Source of the DNA: Hawksworthiomyces lignivorus
Taxonomy: Eukaryota; Ascomycota; Sordariomycetes; Ophiostomatales; Ophiostomataceae
Assembly: GCA_002917075.1 (NCBI GenBank)
Contig: NTMA01000002.1
Span: forward strand, 620,001-684,000
DNA length: 64,000 bases
Direction: 5' to 3'
The translations under genes and the position numbers were made by a program. The notes below the pieces were generated by a model. That model was given only the letters and a program-made list of their open reading frames with translations. It was not told the origin of the DNA and did not search any database. Every line of letters starts with the position of its first letter. Positions within the stretch are counted from its first letter, which is position 1. Of the stretch, positions 1 to 11,586 are shown in pieces.

Positions 1-633
1 CCGGCAGCTTCTGTTTACGATTCAAGACCTTACGCCACGGAAGTTGCGCGTACAACAGGCAGTCGGAGAAATTCTTACTACGGAGCCCAATCCGTCTCGT
101 CTGGGAGTGGTTTTGAGGATAAGTTGCGATTAGCCAGCTCATATCAAGACGAAATGAACGGTGGCATGCAGTTGACGGCTGAAATGCTGCGGGAAGCGAA
201 CAGATCTGTTGGACCAAGGAGCCGATCGACTCGCAGCTCCGGTAGTCGCGATGAAAGTGACTGGCGGCAATCAGCTACCACGAGAACAACACGCTCTAGT
301 AATGAAGAAGACTTCACCATCCGAGTCAAGGGCCATGCCTATGTTAAATATGGAGAAGCCGAGATGCAGTGCCGGGATGGTACCGAGATCAACATCACTT
401 CTCGCGGGCCACTGACATCCAGGCGTATCACGGGCAGTGACAAGTCTAGCTACGCAGATCCGGATGATCGCAGGAGCCGTTTTGACCGTCCTGCTCTCCG
501 AAGCCGTGCCGCATCACAAGCTGAATCTGCGTATGCACCGCCTCCAGCACCCCCGTTTGGTTATTCTTATGGTAGCAGTTATGATTACAACAGAGGTCCA
601 TTTGATCCTCTTCCGACAACTCACTGGCCGTGA
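1..633 (+). CDS. C-terminal end of a Ser/Arg-rich fungal protein (5' truncated by window edge)
   Basis: An open frame runs from the first base to a TGA at 631-633, giving the last 210 residues; the start lies outside the window. The visible part is low in complexity and rich in Ser, Arg, Tyr and Pro. The exception is a compact stretch encoded at about 322-411 (starting FTIRVKGHAYVKYG, with a Cys and ending EINI) that looks folded and resembles a conserved tail I associate with unnamed Sordariomycete proteins. The last 40 residues are Pro/Tyr/Gly rich. I see no catalytic motif, membrane segment or intron. Function is unknown. The frame is convincing because it has no stop over 630 bases and its composition is biased in a protein-like way. 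The conserved-tail assignment is recollection, not a search result. Confidence 0.7.
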   Translation, partial: PAASVYDSRPYATEVARTTGSRRNSYYGAQSVSSGSGFEDKLRLASSYQDEMNGGMQLTAEMLREANRSVGPRSRSTRSSGSRDESDWRQSATTRTTRSSNEEDFTIRVKGHAYVKYGEAEMQCRDGTEINITSRGPLTSRRITGSDKSSYADPDDRRSRFDRPALRSRAASQAESAYAPPPAPPFGYSYGSSYDYNRGPFDPLPTTHWP

Positions 634-3600
634 TCTAGGCTACAGCGTGGCGGCGGAGAGAAATTGATAACACCTATGAACACGATACGACAATGACTAT
701 GAGACGATTTTCTAACGACATACTTTCACATCAATTGCTTCCAACTGCTACTTTCTTTTTTTGGCAAAAAAATTTTACTTACTTCCTATGGGGGGATACT
801 TCCCAGATGCACCATTCAGAAGCGTCTTGCAAGCATTTGATGAATAGTTTTCTATTTATTTTGTAATCGTCCTGGGGACGGTCATATTTTCATTTGCTCT
901 CGATTCTATTTTCTCTTTTCTTGCCTGCCTCTTTTTCTTCTTTTCTTTAACGACTTCTACTTTGAGACAATTTTCAATGCCGGTTACTGGTTAACGTTTT
1001 TAAAAAACCTTCCAATATCCGAATCGAAAAGTTTGTTGGAGGCTGTTTGACATTATAGTTATCGACAAAAGCACCGCAGACAGATGGAGAAAAACAAGCT
1101 ATTACGAAACCTTCTTAGAAAGGCAAAGACCGGTTGTGGCTTTTTGCTGATCTTGCTAGTTCAGTTTCATTTGTTTGCTTTTCATCTTCTGTTTTCTAGG
1201 ATACCCCCCAAGCATGTTGAAAACTGTTGGATTTCATTTCTGTTTGAAAAGCCCAGACTGTCGCCTTCTCGCATATGTTGTATGCTTATCTTGTGTATGA
1301 ATTTGTTGCGTGCCTTTTTCTTTGTCATGGCAGTCTGTTAGACTTCCGCCAATTTATGCTCTGGGCTCTTTGCTAGAATGTGAAATTGCTCCTATGCGGC
1401 GACCTGATACACTTGTACGCAAAAGAGATAGCGATTTAAACTTGTACAGGACAACGACCTGCATACATTACCAATTTAGCCTTAATCTTTCTTAGTTTTT
1501 GGTATTCTCATAGAGAGCAAGTAGGCGCCTTGCCGCATTGTGCCTGGATTTATTTGTGACCAACAACCTTACAAAGAGAACGATGGCGGAAGACAACCTG
1601 AAAGACGAGGAAGAGCAAGAAACTGAAATATCATATTCGGATTTCGTTGACAAGAACGGTCAGCGGATATGTTTTAGCCAATCCTGGTAAATACAGAGCT
1701 GGGTTTTTAGGGTATACTAATATTCTGGCTGGTTTGTTTGCTATTTTTATTCATCGCTTCATTTATCTACTGCATATCGAAGTCTATGCCTGTCACCCTA
1801 GCTCGAGCTACTGAAGATGAAGATATAATTGCCTCTACTCCTGGAACAACAGGAAGACTCCCAATAAGCGTCTGAGATTCCGTGCAGTAAGAAGAACGCA
1901 CTGTAGTGGAAGATCATTGGTGTTGACATCGAAGCGTAACAATGCTTGCCCTGTTAGCGCTCGTTAAGCTGTTCTTTTCTGGTTCATCACTTCACACGGC
2001 ATTGACGATGTTTCCCGCTGATCTTCTTTTCCAGAGCAACCACACACCACCACGATCAGAATAGAATAGCTAGTCTCTGCAATCCGCAAATAGTGTTTAT
2101 CTAAATATGTCCCAAGACTGTCTTATAATTCCTGTTATATACCTATTCCATTCCCCATTCTTCCGCCCCGTACCTCCAAGAGATGTCCGGGGAAAGGAGA
2201 AGGAGCTCATTCTGCCTCTCCACTTCCGTGTCCTGTCTGGAATGTGATAAGACAGCCTCCTCCATTCTCGGAGGTATTGCCTCTTCTTTCGTCCTTTTGA
2301 TTTTGTCGCTGGTGCAGCGTGTTCATGATTTCTCATAGCTTCCTTCATAGCGGACCATCGCCCGCGGCACGCATTACGGAATAACCCAAACTGTTTGCAC
2401 AGCCCCAGTCTTGCTCGCCGGACAATTCTCACAGCAAATTCATACACGGAGTCCTCCACGTTGAGTACGCATTGCCGCTATGGCAATTGCCTGTTTAGTA
2501 AGATGCAATGTAAGACACCCTGTAGCGCAACACTTTTCTTCCTCCACCTTTAGACTCTATTACTATTCTCACGTGTTATTATCCAATGTGGAAACACAGT
2601 AACTAGAAGTATAAGCAGGCATTTCCTTCTTCGGATTCGCCGCTTGCATTTTGCTTCCGGATGGCCGTCTTAAGGACTGAGACAGGCGTGCGTTTTTTCT
2701 ATGTTCACGCCCCTAGATCTGCTCCGTCCATGCGAATGCCCTATTTGCTATTCATAGACAGAAAACGGAATGATAGCGTCTACAGTTAGTTGCTCAAAAG
2801 AGCTACAGACTTTTAAATTGAAGTATCTTTAGCTGCACACAACTCGGTTTATGCTGAAAGGGGTAGTGAGACCGGCGGACTTGTCAGGCGTTTTTGCTTC
2901 TTGCGTAGAGCATGTACGTCCCGCGTCTCTTTTGTTGAGATGTTTGAATGGATTCCAATTGGTGTACCGCTCCGTTTCAGTAACACTGGTTCGTCCCTCG
3001 ACAGAGCATTGTCCTGGCCTCCGTTTTCTCGTTCGTCTAGGAATATCGTCTCCGCAGTTGACACGGAGATGAAACATCGTCACGAGGCAAAAAAAGGGAT
3101 AAAATAGGGGGGAGAGAAGAAGCAGAAGCGCGGCGCTAAGGGTCATGAACATGTCACCCAATCGTCTTCGGTAGAACTTTGCGCATAGCTTGCAGAGCGA
3201 TTTAAAAAGAAATGGTTTGAGGTGTCTGGCTCATGATAAGAAGTTATCAGTCGATGGGCAGCCGTAGTTGTGGTGCTAGTTGATCACCTTAAGCATATAT
3301 TGCACGATGCACGATTAGTGGGTGGGGAACTCGAATGAGCTTAATCGATAGGGGATGCTCAATAATAGTGATCGTACTTACAGTATGTACATATGTATAA
3401 TACTAATAATTGTGCATACAAAATGGCGAGAACATGGATTAAGTAGAGCGGGAGTCTGTTCGCCACCTGCTGTAATCTTATCAGAACTGGGTTGGTGCAG
3501 TTGGCTGTGGAGGGTTGCTAGGTGACCCTTCTGTTTACTTTAGCCCAGAATCAGCCTTCTGATTTTGACATCTGCAGAAAAAAGACGTACTCAATAAAAA

Positions 3601-4209
3601 AGATATTTTCCAAGATATTGAGAGAAGCACCATAAGTTAACATGTGCTGTAAATAAATAAATTTTAAAATAAAACCTTGCAAGAACAAGTGAAGTAGAGG
3701 AATTGCTCACTATGTGTGTTTTACGCATGCAAAGAGGTGGCTTTACACAGTTCCTTGTCTGCCACCGAATTATTCGAATATGTTGCCCAGCCGCACGGTG
3801 ACGCCAACCCTGGCCAACCTCACCTTTTTTCGTTTCTGGGGGAACCGAACAAAAACGCGGACAACTCACTTTCCCCATCCTCTACTTACGTTCTTCTTAC
3901 TTTCTTCTTCTCTCATTTCGCTGTAGTTCACTACAGCCTAGACTGGCATGTTTCTTGCACTGCTTTGGGTCTTCAACAGTTCACTTGACGGTTTGCGGGT
4001 ATTGAAGAAACACTCGGCGCTTCTTTCAGTCGAACGCATTTTCATTTCCTTTGGTCCACTGTCTTTCTCTTTTCTGGATCGTCTTAAATCTAGCAAAGGC
4101 ACCAAAACCGTTTGACGAGCATTCCTTCTCGGCCCTGGCTGGCCTGCCAGCACATTCCAGCCAAAACAAGACACAATTCTGCACCTAATCTCATTCCTCT
4201 TCCACCGAT
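634..4209. other. Long intergenic region, one weak small-gene candidate
   Basis: About 3.6 kb without a well supported gene. The frames on either strand are short, rich in rare residues and lack recognisable domains. The only stretch I would look at again is 1583-1875 (listed separately). The last 250 bases before 4210 are pyrimidine-rich with several TTTCTTTTCTT runs, as expected of a fungal promoter and 5' leader. Confidence 0.6.
1583..1875 (+). CDS. Possible small one-pass membrane protein, split by an uncertain intron
   Basis: A 35-codon acidic frame starts with ATG at 1583 (MAEDNLKDEEEQE) and stops at 1690. From 1711 another frame reads a strongly hydrophobic run (IFWLVCLLFLFIASFIYC) followed by a polar tail and a TGA at 1873-1875. 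Joining the two in frame needs an intron, for example 1646-1710 ending TTTTAG, but its donor (GTTGAC) is poor. The better donor GTAAAT at 1687 gives a stop. So either there is a small tail-anchored-type protein with an unusual donor, or this is chance or decay. No family recognised. Confidence 0.25.
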
Positions 4210-5547
4210 ATGGCGCCTACACTTGTCCACCGTTTTGTCACCAAGCTCACGGCCCGCGCCGCCGAGAACCCGACCGCTATCATCGCCAAAGGTCCTTTGG
4301 TCGCCCGCACGCTGCTACTCGCTCGTGATACCACTACGCCTACTGCTGATCCGGCCAAAGGCGTGACTCCTCCGACGTCCATCAACAACAATGGCATGTT
4401 TGCTTTGTTCGGGATTCTTGGTGCGGCCATCTGCTTCACTATGATCTGGTTCTTCTTCTGGGCCAAGAACGGCGGCTTCTACTTCAAGAAGAACGACTGG
4501 GACGACTATAAATCCACAGTTCTGCGGCGCAAAGGACCCAACGGCACGATTCTATCAAATGCTACACCCAGCACCAATCTAGGCGGCGGCAGTATCTATA
4601 AGGATGTGGACGACTACACCGAAGACGGCACTACGGTAATCACGGCGTCATCGGCGACATCAGGATCGACGGACCTGACGGGCATCACTGGCGGCGTCAG
4701 TGATGTTTCGGGCCGCGAGAAGAGGCGCAAGAAGCGGGAGCAGCGTGAGCGCGAGAAGGAACGAGAGAAGGAGCGCCGCCGCGAGGAGAAGCTGCGGGAG
4801 AAGGCCGACAAGAAAGAGCGCAAGAAGGACCACAAGTCGCGCTCGAGCCGCAAGGTGAACCAAGAGGGCGTCCTGGTAGACGAAGAAGCAGAAGCCGAGG
4901 CTCAGGCGTACCTGCGCGACTACCGCCACGAGAAGCCAGCCCGCGTCGGCGGCCTCAACAAAACCAGCGACTCTTCCACCTGGGACGGCTCCACCAACCC
5001 GAGCGCCTCTTCCGCCGCCACTGAGAGCACCGTTACCTCGGAGCTCATCACGAACCGCGAAGTCACTCCGACCAGCACGCCCACGAAGAAGACCGCTACC
5101 GGAGGCATCCGCAAGGTGTACAGTACGGCTGACCGCAACGCTAACCGCGAGCAGGAGCGCATCCGTGCCGAGGCCCGGCGCCTGCAAGAGCGGGGCCACC
5201 GCGCATCCCGTTCCGCCGCCGCCAGCGGCAGCGGACGCCGTGACTTTAGCTGGCAGTACGGTGAGGATGCCAGCACGCCACTGCGCCAGATCGAGGAGGG
5301 CAGCTCGCGCGTCGACAACGAGAGCACCATCGGCGGCAGCGAGCCTGCACGCTCGCACGTTCCCGGTGCCTGGTCTGATAACGGCGCGACGGAGAGCGAT
5401 CTGGGCACCAAGTCGTACCGCCACCACATCCCGGGTCTGTCGACCGGCAGCGCCTGCTCAGATGGCGCCACGGAGACGCACGATTTTGCCTACGCAGAGG
5501 AGAAGAGAAAGCAGCGGCAGCAGCGCAACTCTTCCCACAGGCGCTAA
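4210..5547 (+). CDS. Conserved-looking single-pass membrane protein with charged cytoplasmic tail
   Basis: Intronless frame of 445 residues. After an N-terminal 65-residue segment comes one clear membrane segment (about 64-86, FALFGILGAAICFTMIWFFF). It is followed at once by a basic/aromatic patch and a short motif NDWDDYKSTVLRRKGPNGT. Residues about 170-220 are a dense run of Lys/Arg/Glu (KERREREK type) that would form a long charged single helix. The rest is Ser/Thr/Gly-rich and probably disordered. The layout suggests a type I or III membrane protein with a long cytosolic tail. I recall unnamed relatives in Sordariomycetes but no established function. The start is the first ATG after a pyrimidine-rich leader and is favoured by its context (ATATGGCG). 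The Arg-rich tail produces long open frames on the opposite strand, which are shadows. Confidence 0.75.
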   Translation: MAPTLVHRFVTKLTARAAENPTAIIAKGPLVARTLLLARDTTTPTADPAKGVTPPTSINNNGMFALFGILGAAICFTMIWFFFWAKNGGFYFKKNDWDDYKSTVLRRKGPNGTILSNATPSTNLGGGSIYKDVDDYTEDGTTVITASSATSGSTDLTGITGGVSDVSGREKRRKKREQREREKEREKERRREEKLREKADKKERKKDHKSRSSRKVNQEGVLVDEEAEAEAQAYLRDYRHEKPARVGGLNKTSDSSTWDGSTNPSASSAATESTVTSELITNREVTPTSTPTKKTATGGIRKVYSTADRNANREQERIRAEARRLQERGHRASRSAAASGSGRRDFSWQYGEDASTPLRQIEEGSSRVDNESTIGGSEPARSHVPGAWSDNGATESDLGTKSYRHHIPGLSTGSACSDGATETHDFAYAEEKRKQRQQRNSSHRR

Positions 5548-6599
5548 GCGGGGCGAGAAAAGTAGTGGCGCTGACACTTGCTTGCGTGCTATGGTTCACG
5601 TCTGAGCAGAAGAGCAGCGCTCATCCGCAGCACGCGAGGCTGAAAACCAAAACTGCACGACTTTTTACCATGTTTGATTTCTCGGATAAGATATTAGCAA
5701 TCACGGCGTTTATGTTCTTCATTTACGAGGACGGCGGGAGGAAAGTTTGCAGGAAGCATGATGTATTTTATCGTTTTGTTTTCCTTTCTCATTTCAGTCA
5801 ATGTATGTAGAATTGATATTGATAGGCAGCAACAAATACGACTGGTACGAGCAGAACAATGGCGGATCAACATAACGCCCTGAGCATAACAGTTTGAACA
5901 TAACGCTTTACTTTGCAACCAAAGAGACGCTATGGATCGCGAGATTACAAATGTTGATTTATAAGACGCTAGTTGCCTTGTATGCTCATGCTCTGCTTCT
6001 CTTCTTCTGGGGGCCTTTTGTCTACTACTCATCTAGTCATGAGGTGCTTCTGAAGTGAAGAACGGCACTGTGTTCGTGATATAGAACTCTTTCCTCAATT
6101 TCCCTTTTCTTTTTGCGTTCTATTAATACAAATCTTCTCGATGTTTGCAGTGCTTGATCAACCCCCTCCCCCGCTTTTTGTCGATGTGAAGCCAGCCTTT
6201 CCCCGAATTGGAGAGCTGCTAGAGAGAACCAAAATTTAGAACGAGATGCACTTTATTTGAATTTCGTTAGAAGCGGTACATTGCCGAGGAATGTAGCGAA
6301 GTCGGGGTTAGGACCGTGATTTCTAAGCCGTTCCTCCAGACGTTTAAGTAATGGTGTTGCATATCCGCTCATAGTTTCTCTGGTACTTAGACTCGTATCA
6401 ATGACGACAGTCGGGCGGCGTTAAAAAAGTATATAAGTCTCTAGCAGGACGACCGCAGAAGAACGTGGGAAAAGGACAGAAAAAGAGATTAGATAGGCAA
6501 CCAAAGACCCTGGCGTATTTTATGTCCCAGCAATCAGCCCCAAGATTGATTAAACTCGCTTCACAGCTTGCAGGAATAGGACAATTGAGAGCAGCAACC
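5548..6599. other. Intergenic region with the glutathione transferase promoter
   Basis: No supported gene. The stretch holds the 3' end of the membrane-protein gene, an AT-rich middle and, close to its right end, the TATA box at 6430-6436 listed separately. Confidence 0.6.
6430..6436 (+). promoter_or_regulatory. TATA box of the glutathione transferase gene
   Basis: TATATAA in the context AAAAAGTATATAAGTC, about 165 bases before the ATG at 6600. No other core promoter element stands out. Confidence 0.45.
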
Positions 6600-7762
6600 A
6601 TGGCGGCACCGAAGTCTAATATCCATCTCTACACGGCCCAGACGCCGAATGGCATCAAGGCGTCGATTTTTCTTGATGTGCTCGGCTTGGAGTACCAGGT
6701 GCGAACATGTAATCAATTATTAGGAACATTGCCTCTTTGACTAGAGCTGGCAACTAACATGTGAATTTCTCCTTTTCTCTCCTTTCTCTTCTTTCTACTA
6801 GGTCACTCCCATAAACATCTCCAAGAATGTTCAGAAAGAGCCTTGGTTTCTGGAGATCAACCCCAACGGCCGCATTCCCGCCATGACGGACACTCTCGAA
6901 GATGGAACGCCTATTCGCATCTTTGAAAGCGGTTCCATCCTCCAGTACCTTCAGGACCGCTATGACCCTGAACATAAGGCATCGTACCCGCGAGGCACTA
7001 AGGAATACTATGAAGTCAACAGCTGGGTAAGCTACTCTCCTCTCGCATATTCTTGTTTCTCTGATGCTGACTACCTGGTAGCTCTTCTGGCAGATGGGCG
7101 GCTTGGGACCCATGCAGGGTCAAGCAAACCATTTCGTGCGTACGTCTTCATACTCCATTCCAAAGAGTAAATGATTTTTATTTGGGCTTGTAACTAAGCG
7201 GACGGAATGGGAAAATAGGCTATGCTCCTACCAAGATTCAATACGGTATTGATCGGTATGAAAATATACCCAGTCCAAATGGCTTTTGTCATATAATTCT
7301 CACTCTAGCTTCTTCCAAGGTATTCCAACGAGACCCGCCGTCTCTACCGTGTCTTGGACACTGCCCTAGCCAAGTCGACATCCGGCTACCTCGTTGGAGA
7401 CCGCCTGACCATTGCGGACGTCGCCTCCTGGCCATGGGTGGCTTCTCACAGTACGTTTACCATCTGCTAGTCTTCATTCCATTTCCCTCTGTGACGCAAA
7501 AGTACTTCACGCCAATCTTTCTCAAGACGGCAGCTGACAGCTCTCGTCCCATCCAGACTGGGCGGGTATCGGATTTGACGACATGCCCCATCTCCAGGCC
7601 TGGTTCGAGAAGGTCCTCCAGCATCCCGGCGTCGAGAAGGGCCGCCATGTGCCCACACGCCATACGGCACTGGATAAGTCTACTCCTGAGGAGCAGGAGA
7701 AGCACGCCGCCGCCGCCCGTGCTTGGATTCAGCAGGGCATGGCAGAAGATGCCAAGAAATAG
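6600..7762 (+). CDS. Ure2-like glutathione S-transferase
   Basis: Six exons: 6600-6698, 6802-7026, 7094-7139, 7219-7255, 7320-7450 and 7557-7762, giving 247 residues, the normal GST length. The thioredoxin-like N-terminal domain reads LYTAQTPNGIKASIFLDVLG, then PWFLEINPNGRIPAMTD with the cis-Pro, and the ES pair of FESGSILQYL that binds glutathione. The all-helical C-terminal domain carries the N-capping motif LTIADVASWPWV. The motifs place it with fungal Ure2p/GTT-like transferases, which conjugate glutathione to electrophiles or act as thiol oxidoreductases in the cytosol. The active-site residue is most likely in TAQTPN near residue 10. Intron 4 (7256-7319) has to end in CCAAG to keep frame, although a CTCTAG lies 11 bases earlier. 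The other introns are standard. No cluster context suggests a specific substrate. Confidence 0.88.
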
Positions 7763-8182
7763 AGCAGAAACGATCCAGAGACTAGGAAGCACGAAGAAGC
7801 CCAATCAAATTGAGAAGCTATGAACTCATAGTATTGAAGCTGAAATGAAAATATAACAAAGTTAGCTGTGTTGCATAATAGGCATATCCGTAACTAGAAA
7901 CTTATTTGTGGCGTGGATATTAATAGAGCTACTAGGCGATAATAATATGACAGCCAAAATCAGACACTAATATACAAGTCACGTGAATTCGCCACCCGAA
8001 CCACTAAGGCGAATCTCCACACAAATCTCAATACTTCTAGACTTTTTCTTGCCCTTCTGTTCTCTCCTTTTCTCCCACTTGTAGTCCTATTCGAAACTCG
8101 ATTCTCCACATCGAGTTTCCTCTCACGCCTTTCTTTTTTTTGTATTGTAATCTTTTTCGACGGTTGACCAGCCCTTGTCAAG
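7763..8182. other. Intergenic region before the BBP gene
   Basis: 420 bases without a gene. The right half is strongly CT-rich (TTTTTCTTGCCCTTCTGTTC and similar runs), typical of the leader of a housekeeping fungal gene. No clear TATA box. Confidence 0.5.
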
Positions 8183-10714
8183 ATGTCTTGGAGGAATCAG
8201 GGCATCACAGGATCGAACAACATCCCGCTGGGCAAGACGCGCCGCTTTGGTGGCGGCGACGCCGAGCCGAGCAGCAATGGGGGTGGCAGCACCGACAGCT
8301 ATGATCGCAACGGGCGCAGCGATCGCTACGACCGCAATGGCGACCGCGGCGACTATCGAAGCGACCGCAACGGATACGACGGCGGCGGCTTCAGCCGCGA
8401 CGACCGCGACCTGAAGCGCGGCCGCAGCCCGGAACCACGACTGGTGGACGGCAGCGACGCCGCCGGCACTGATGGAGCGGCGCGCCGCCGCAAGAAGCGC
8501 AACCGATGGGGCGATGCGACTGACAATAAGGTTGCCGGCTTGCTGGGCCTGCCGACGGCCATCATGACGAACAACATGACGAGCGAGCAGCTGGAGGCGT
8601 ACGTGCTGCACTACCGCATCGAGGAGATCACCATGAAGCTGAAGATCGACGACGTCGTGCCGGCCGACGGCGCCCGCTCCCCGTCGCCTCCGCCGCAGTA
8701 TGACAACCACGGCCGGCGTATCAACACCAGAGAATACCGCTACAGAAAGAAGCTGGAAGAAGAGCGCCACAAGCTGGTGGAGAAGGCCTTCAAGACGTTT
8801 GACAACTACCACCCGCCCCAGGACTACCGCCGACCGACAAAGACCCAAGAGAAGGTCTACGTCCCTGTGAACGACTATCCAGAAATTAACTTTAGTATGA
8901 TTGCTAACCCTTCTAACCTGTCTAACTGCTTAAACTTCCCTCTCCCTTCCTGCCTTCCCCTTCCCCTAAGCTCTTCCCGGATTTCCCCTCACCTTATTCC
9001 TTCTGCTTTGCTTTGGCTTGTCCTCTCTCTACAGCGCGTCGATTTTTTTTGTGGTACATGACTTGGGCGCGACGGCTTTCTTGCACGAGGATTTTGATCC
9101 GCTTTCGTGCAAGTCGTTCTTGCGCCGCGAACGAGGAAATTAACCTAAAAGGAATCTCAACGCTGCTTTCTCACACTCTAACATTGTCTAACCGCTGAAA
9201 CTAAAAACCTTCAAACCATCTGGATACTAACACTTAGCTTCTCTCCTACTCAAGTTGGATTACTCATTGGACCCAGAGGTAACACTTTGAAGAAGATGGA
9301 GTCGGAATCTGGCGCCAAGATCGCCATCCGCGGCAAGGGCTCTGTCAAAGAAGGCAAAGGTATGTGCTACACTTCTAACTTTTATATATGTTCTCTTGCT
9401 GTCTTTGCATGCTGACACTTTCTGCTCGTCTCTGTACTAGGTCGTTCCGATGCCGCTCACTCTAGCAACCAGGAGGAAGATCTACACTGTCTCATCATGG
9501 CCGATACTGAAGAAAAGGTGAACAAGGCAAAGCGCCTGATTCACAATGTTATTGAAACGGTAAGGAATTATTACGACATATTACGACTGCGAAATCATAC
9601 TGCACCCAAGTCCTCTGCTGGTTGTGGAACGTTATTCGAGTTATTATACTAATGCTTTCCGACAGGCTGCATCAATTCCTGAAGGGCAGAACGAGCTCAA
9701 GCGTAATCAGCTTCGTGAACTGGCTGCACTTAACGGTACTCTTCGTGATGACGAAAATCAGGCTTGCCAGAACTGTGGTCAGATCGGCCATCGGAAATAT
9801 GATTGCCCTGAGAGGCAGAACTATACTGCCAACATTATTTGCCGCGTATGTGGCAATGCCGGCCACATGGCTCGCGACTGTCCTGACAGGCAGAGAGGCG
9901 CGAGTTGGCGCAACGATGGACCTGGTCGGCCTCCTGCAGGTCGCCTGGGCCCTGCTGGTGGCGGGGATGCTGTTGACCGGGAGTATGAGGTGAGCTTCAA
10001 ATTTCTTTTCAGTTTCTGGTTGCTTTCCTCCCTACTATATGTTCGAACAAATACTTCCACGATACTAACTGCTGTTTATAGCAACTTATGCAAGAACTTG
10101 GTGGTGGCTCTGGGGCTCCTGCACGTATCGAAGCCGGTCCTAGCTCTGGGGGTAACGCAGAGCCGAAGCCGTGGCAGCGTGGCCCGACGGGAGGGCCTGC
10201 ACCTTGGCGGCGTGCTAACAACGATCGTGACAACAATGAAGGCGGAGGTGGAGGTGGAGGCCCCACAGGTGGAGTTGCTCCATGGGCTCGCGATCGGAAC
10301 AACCGGCAAAATGACAACTACGGCAGCGGCGGCGGCGGTGGTGATTACTACGGCGGCGGTCCTCCAGGAGGTTATGGCGGCTCCAATGGTGGCAGCGGAG
10401 GTTCAGCACCTCCTGGCATGGCTCCATGGCACCAGGCCCCTGGTTCGCAGCCACCTCCACCGCCACCATCCTACCCAGGCTATCCTGGCTATGGTGCACC
10501 GCCAGGAATGGGGGGTGCCCCTCCAGGACTGCCTCCGCCGCCGCCTCCTGGTGGCGCTCCGGGACTAGGCGCTCCGCCAGGAATTACCAACGGTCTGAAC
10601 GCTCTCATCCAGCAGTATTCTGGTGCACCTCCGCCGCCGCCGCCGCCTGGCGATGCGCCGCCGCCGCCTCCTCCAAGCGACCAACCTCCGCCACCTCCTC
10701 CTCCTGGAGCGTAA
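8183..10714 (+). CDS. Branchpoint-binding protein (splicing factor 1 homologue)
   Basis: Five exons (8183-8894, 9255-9359, 9441-9559, 9666-9989, 10082-10714) give 630 residues. Order: Gly/Arg/Asp-rich N-terminus; helix-hairpin region with the RKKRNRWGD motif that contacts the U2AF-like partner (about 95-105); KH-QUA2 domain from about residue 230 with [20 protein letters not shown]; two CCHC zinc knuckles at about 346-359 and 371-384; and a long Gly- then Pro-rich tail ending in PPPPPPPGA. In known BBP/SF1 (yeast Msl5) the KH-QUA2 fold recognises the intron branch site in the early spliceosome and the proline tail binds WW or profilin-type partners. Intron 1 is 360 bases, far longer than the others in the window, and uses a CTCAAG acceptor after a perfect TACTAAC at 9225-9231. 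The gene is expected to be essential and nuclear. Confidence 0.93.
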
Positions 10715-11586
10715 AGTGACGCTGATCGAAAGTGGCGTACATGATATTAACCACTAACGCTAACGGAAGCTCAAAAAAAAAAAAAAAAAAAAAAAACAGA
10801 TCGAGAAACGGTGCCCTTTGTTTTTTGTGCTTTCTATTTACTTGTTTCCCTTGCATTTTTTTTTTGGTCCATGACGAGTAGATTCTGGTCGACAGGACAA
10901 CTTTGAATGCTTTCTAACCAGATCGGAACCCTGTTTTCGTACTAACTGTATACGAGACCCCTTCAGGATCTCATAGATATAATTGAAATGTTTGAAAAAA
11001 GGAGCGAATGTGAAACCCGTATGTTGTAGAGAGCCCTGTCATATTTTATGATTCATTCACTATGCATCTGCCATTATCGCAGGCTGGGTGACATAGCTCT
11101 TTGACAGCTCCCAGAATAGTTATCTGCAGCTGCAGCGCTAAAATTTCTGACTAATAACTGAACGGGGTTGAATACTAGCGCCACCTAATCAGGAAGGAAG
11201 CTTGGGGCAGGTGGATTCATGTTTTGGAGCTATGTAAGGCTAATTACGGGCTGCTCCTTCCTCGTACTTCGTATCTATTGCTCTCTCACGCAATCCATGG
11301 CAAACTTTGGCCTCTCCGCACTGACGTCGATCAATTTTGGGCGAGGGGACAATTTCACAAAGCCACACAAGAATCTTACGAATATCACAACCTTATCTTT
11401 CTCTCCCATTTAATTCTCACCCAAGCTTGTATTCAGCCTCGTGTCTCTTGCAGATTCTCTCAGTTTAACGCGCCTCTCTGTCGCGATCCTGTATTTGTAT
11501 ATGATCAAAACACCGTGCCGTGGCCTCCTCTCAAAGAGAGCCGCTTGAGCAGCGTCGTTTTGCAGTGGTATTGATCCGATTTTAAG
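10715..11586. other. Intergenic region between BBP and the vacuolar protease
   Basis: About 870 bases. It contains an uninterrupted A24 run at 10773-10796 just past the BBP stop and an AT-rich 3' region. A short open frame at 11224-11574 has no coding signature. Nothing else seen. Confidence 0.6.

Noticed and set aside
4660..5599. Long minus-strand and other-frame open frames opposite the membrane-protein gene (up to 255 codons)
   Set aside because: They mirror the GC-rich, Arg/Glu-rich coding strand, have Ala/Leu/Val-rich sequence without domains and lack splice or start support.
8123..8848. 241-codon minus-strand frame opposite the first BBP exon
   Set aside because: Low-complexity Val/Ala antisense of the Gly/Arg/Asp-rich N-terminus.
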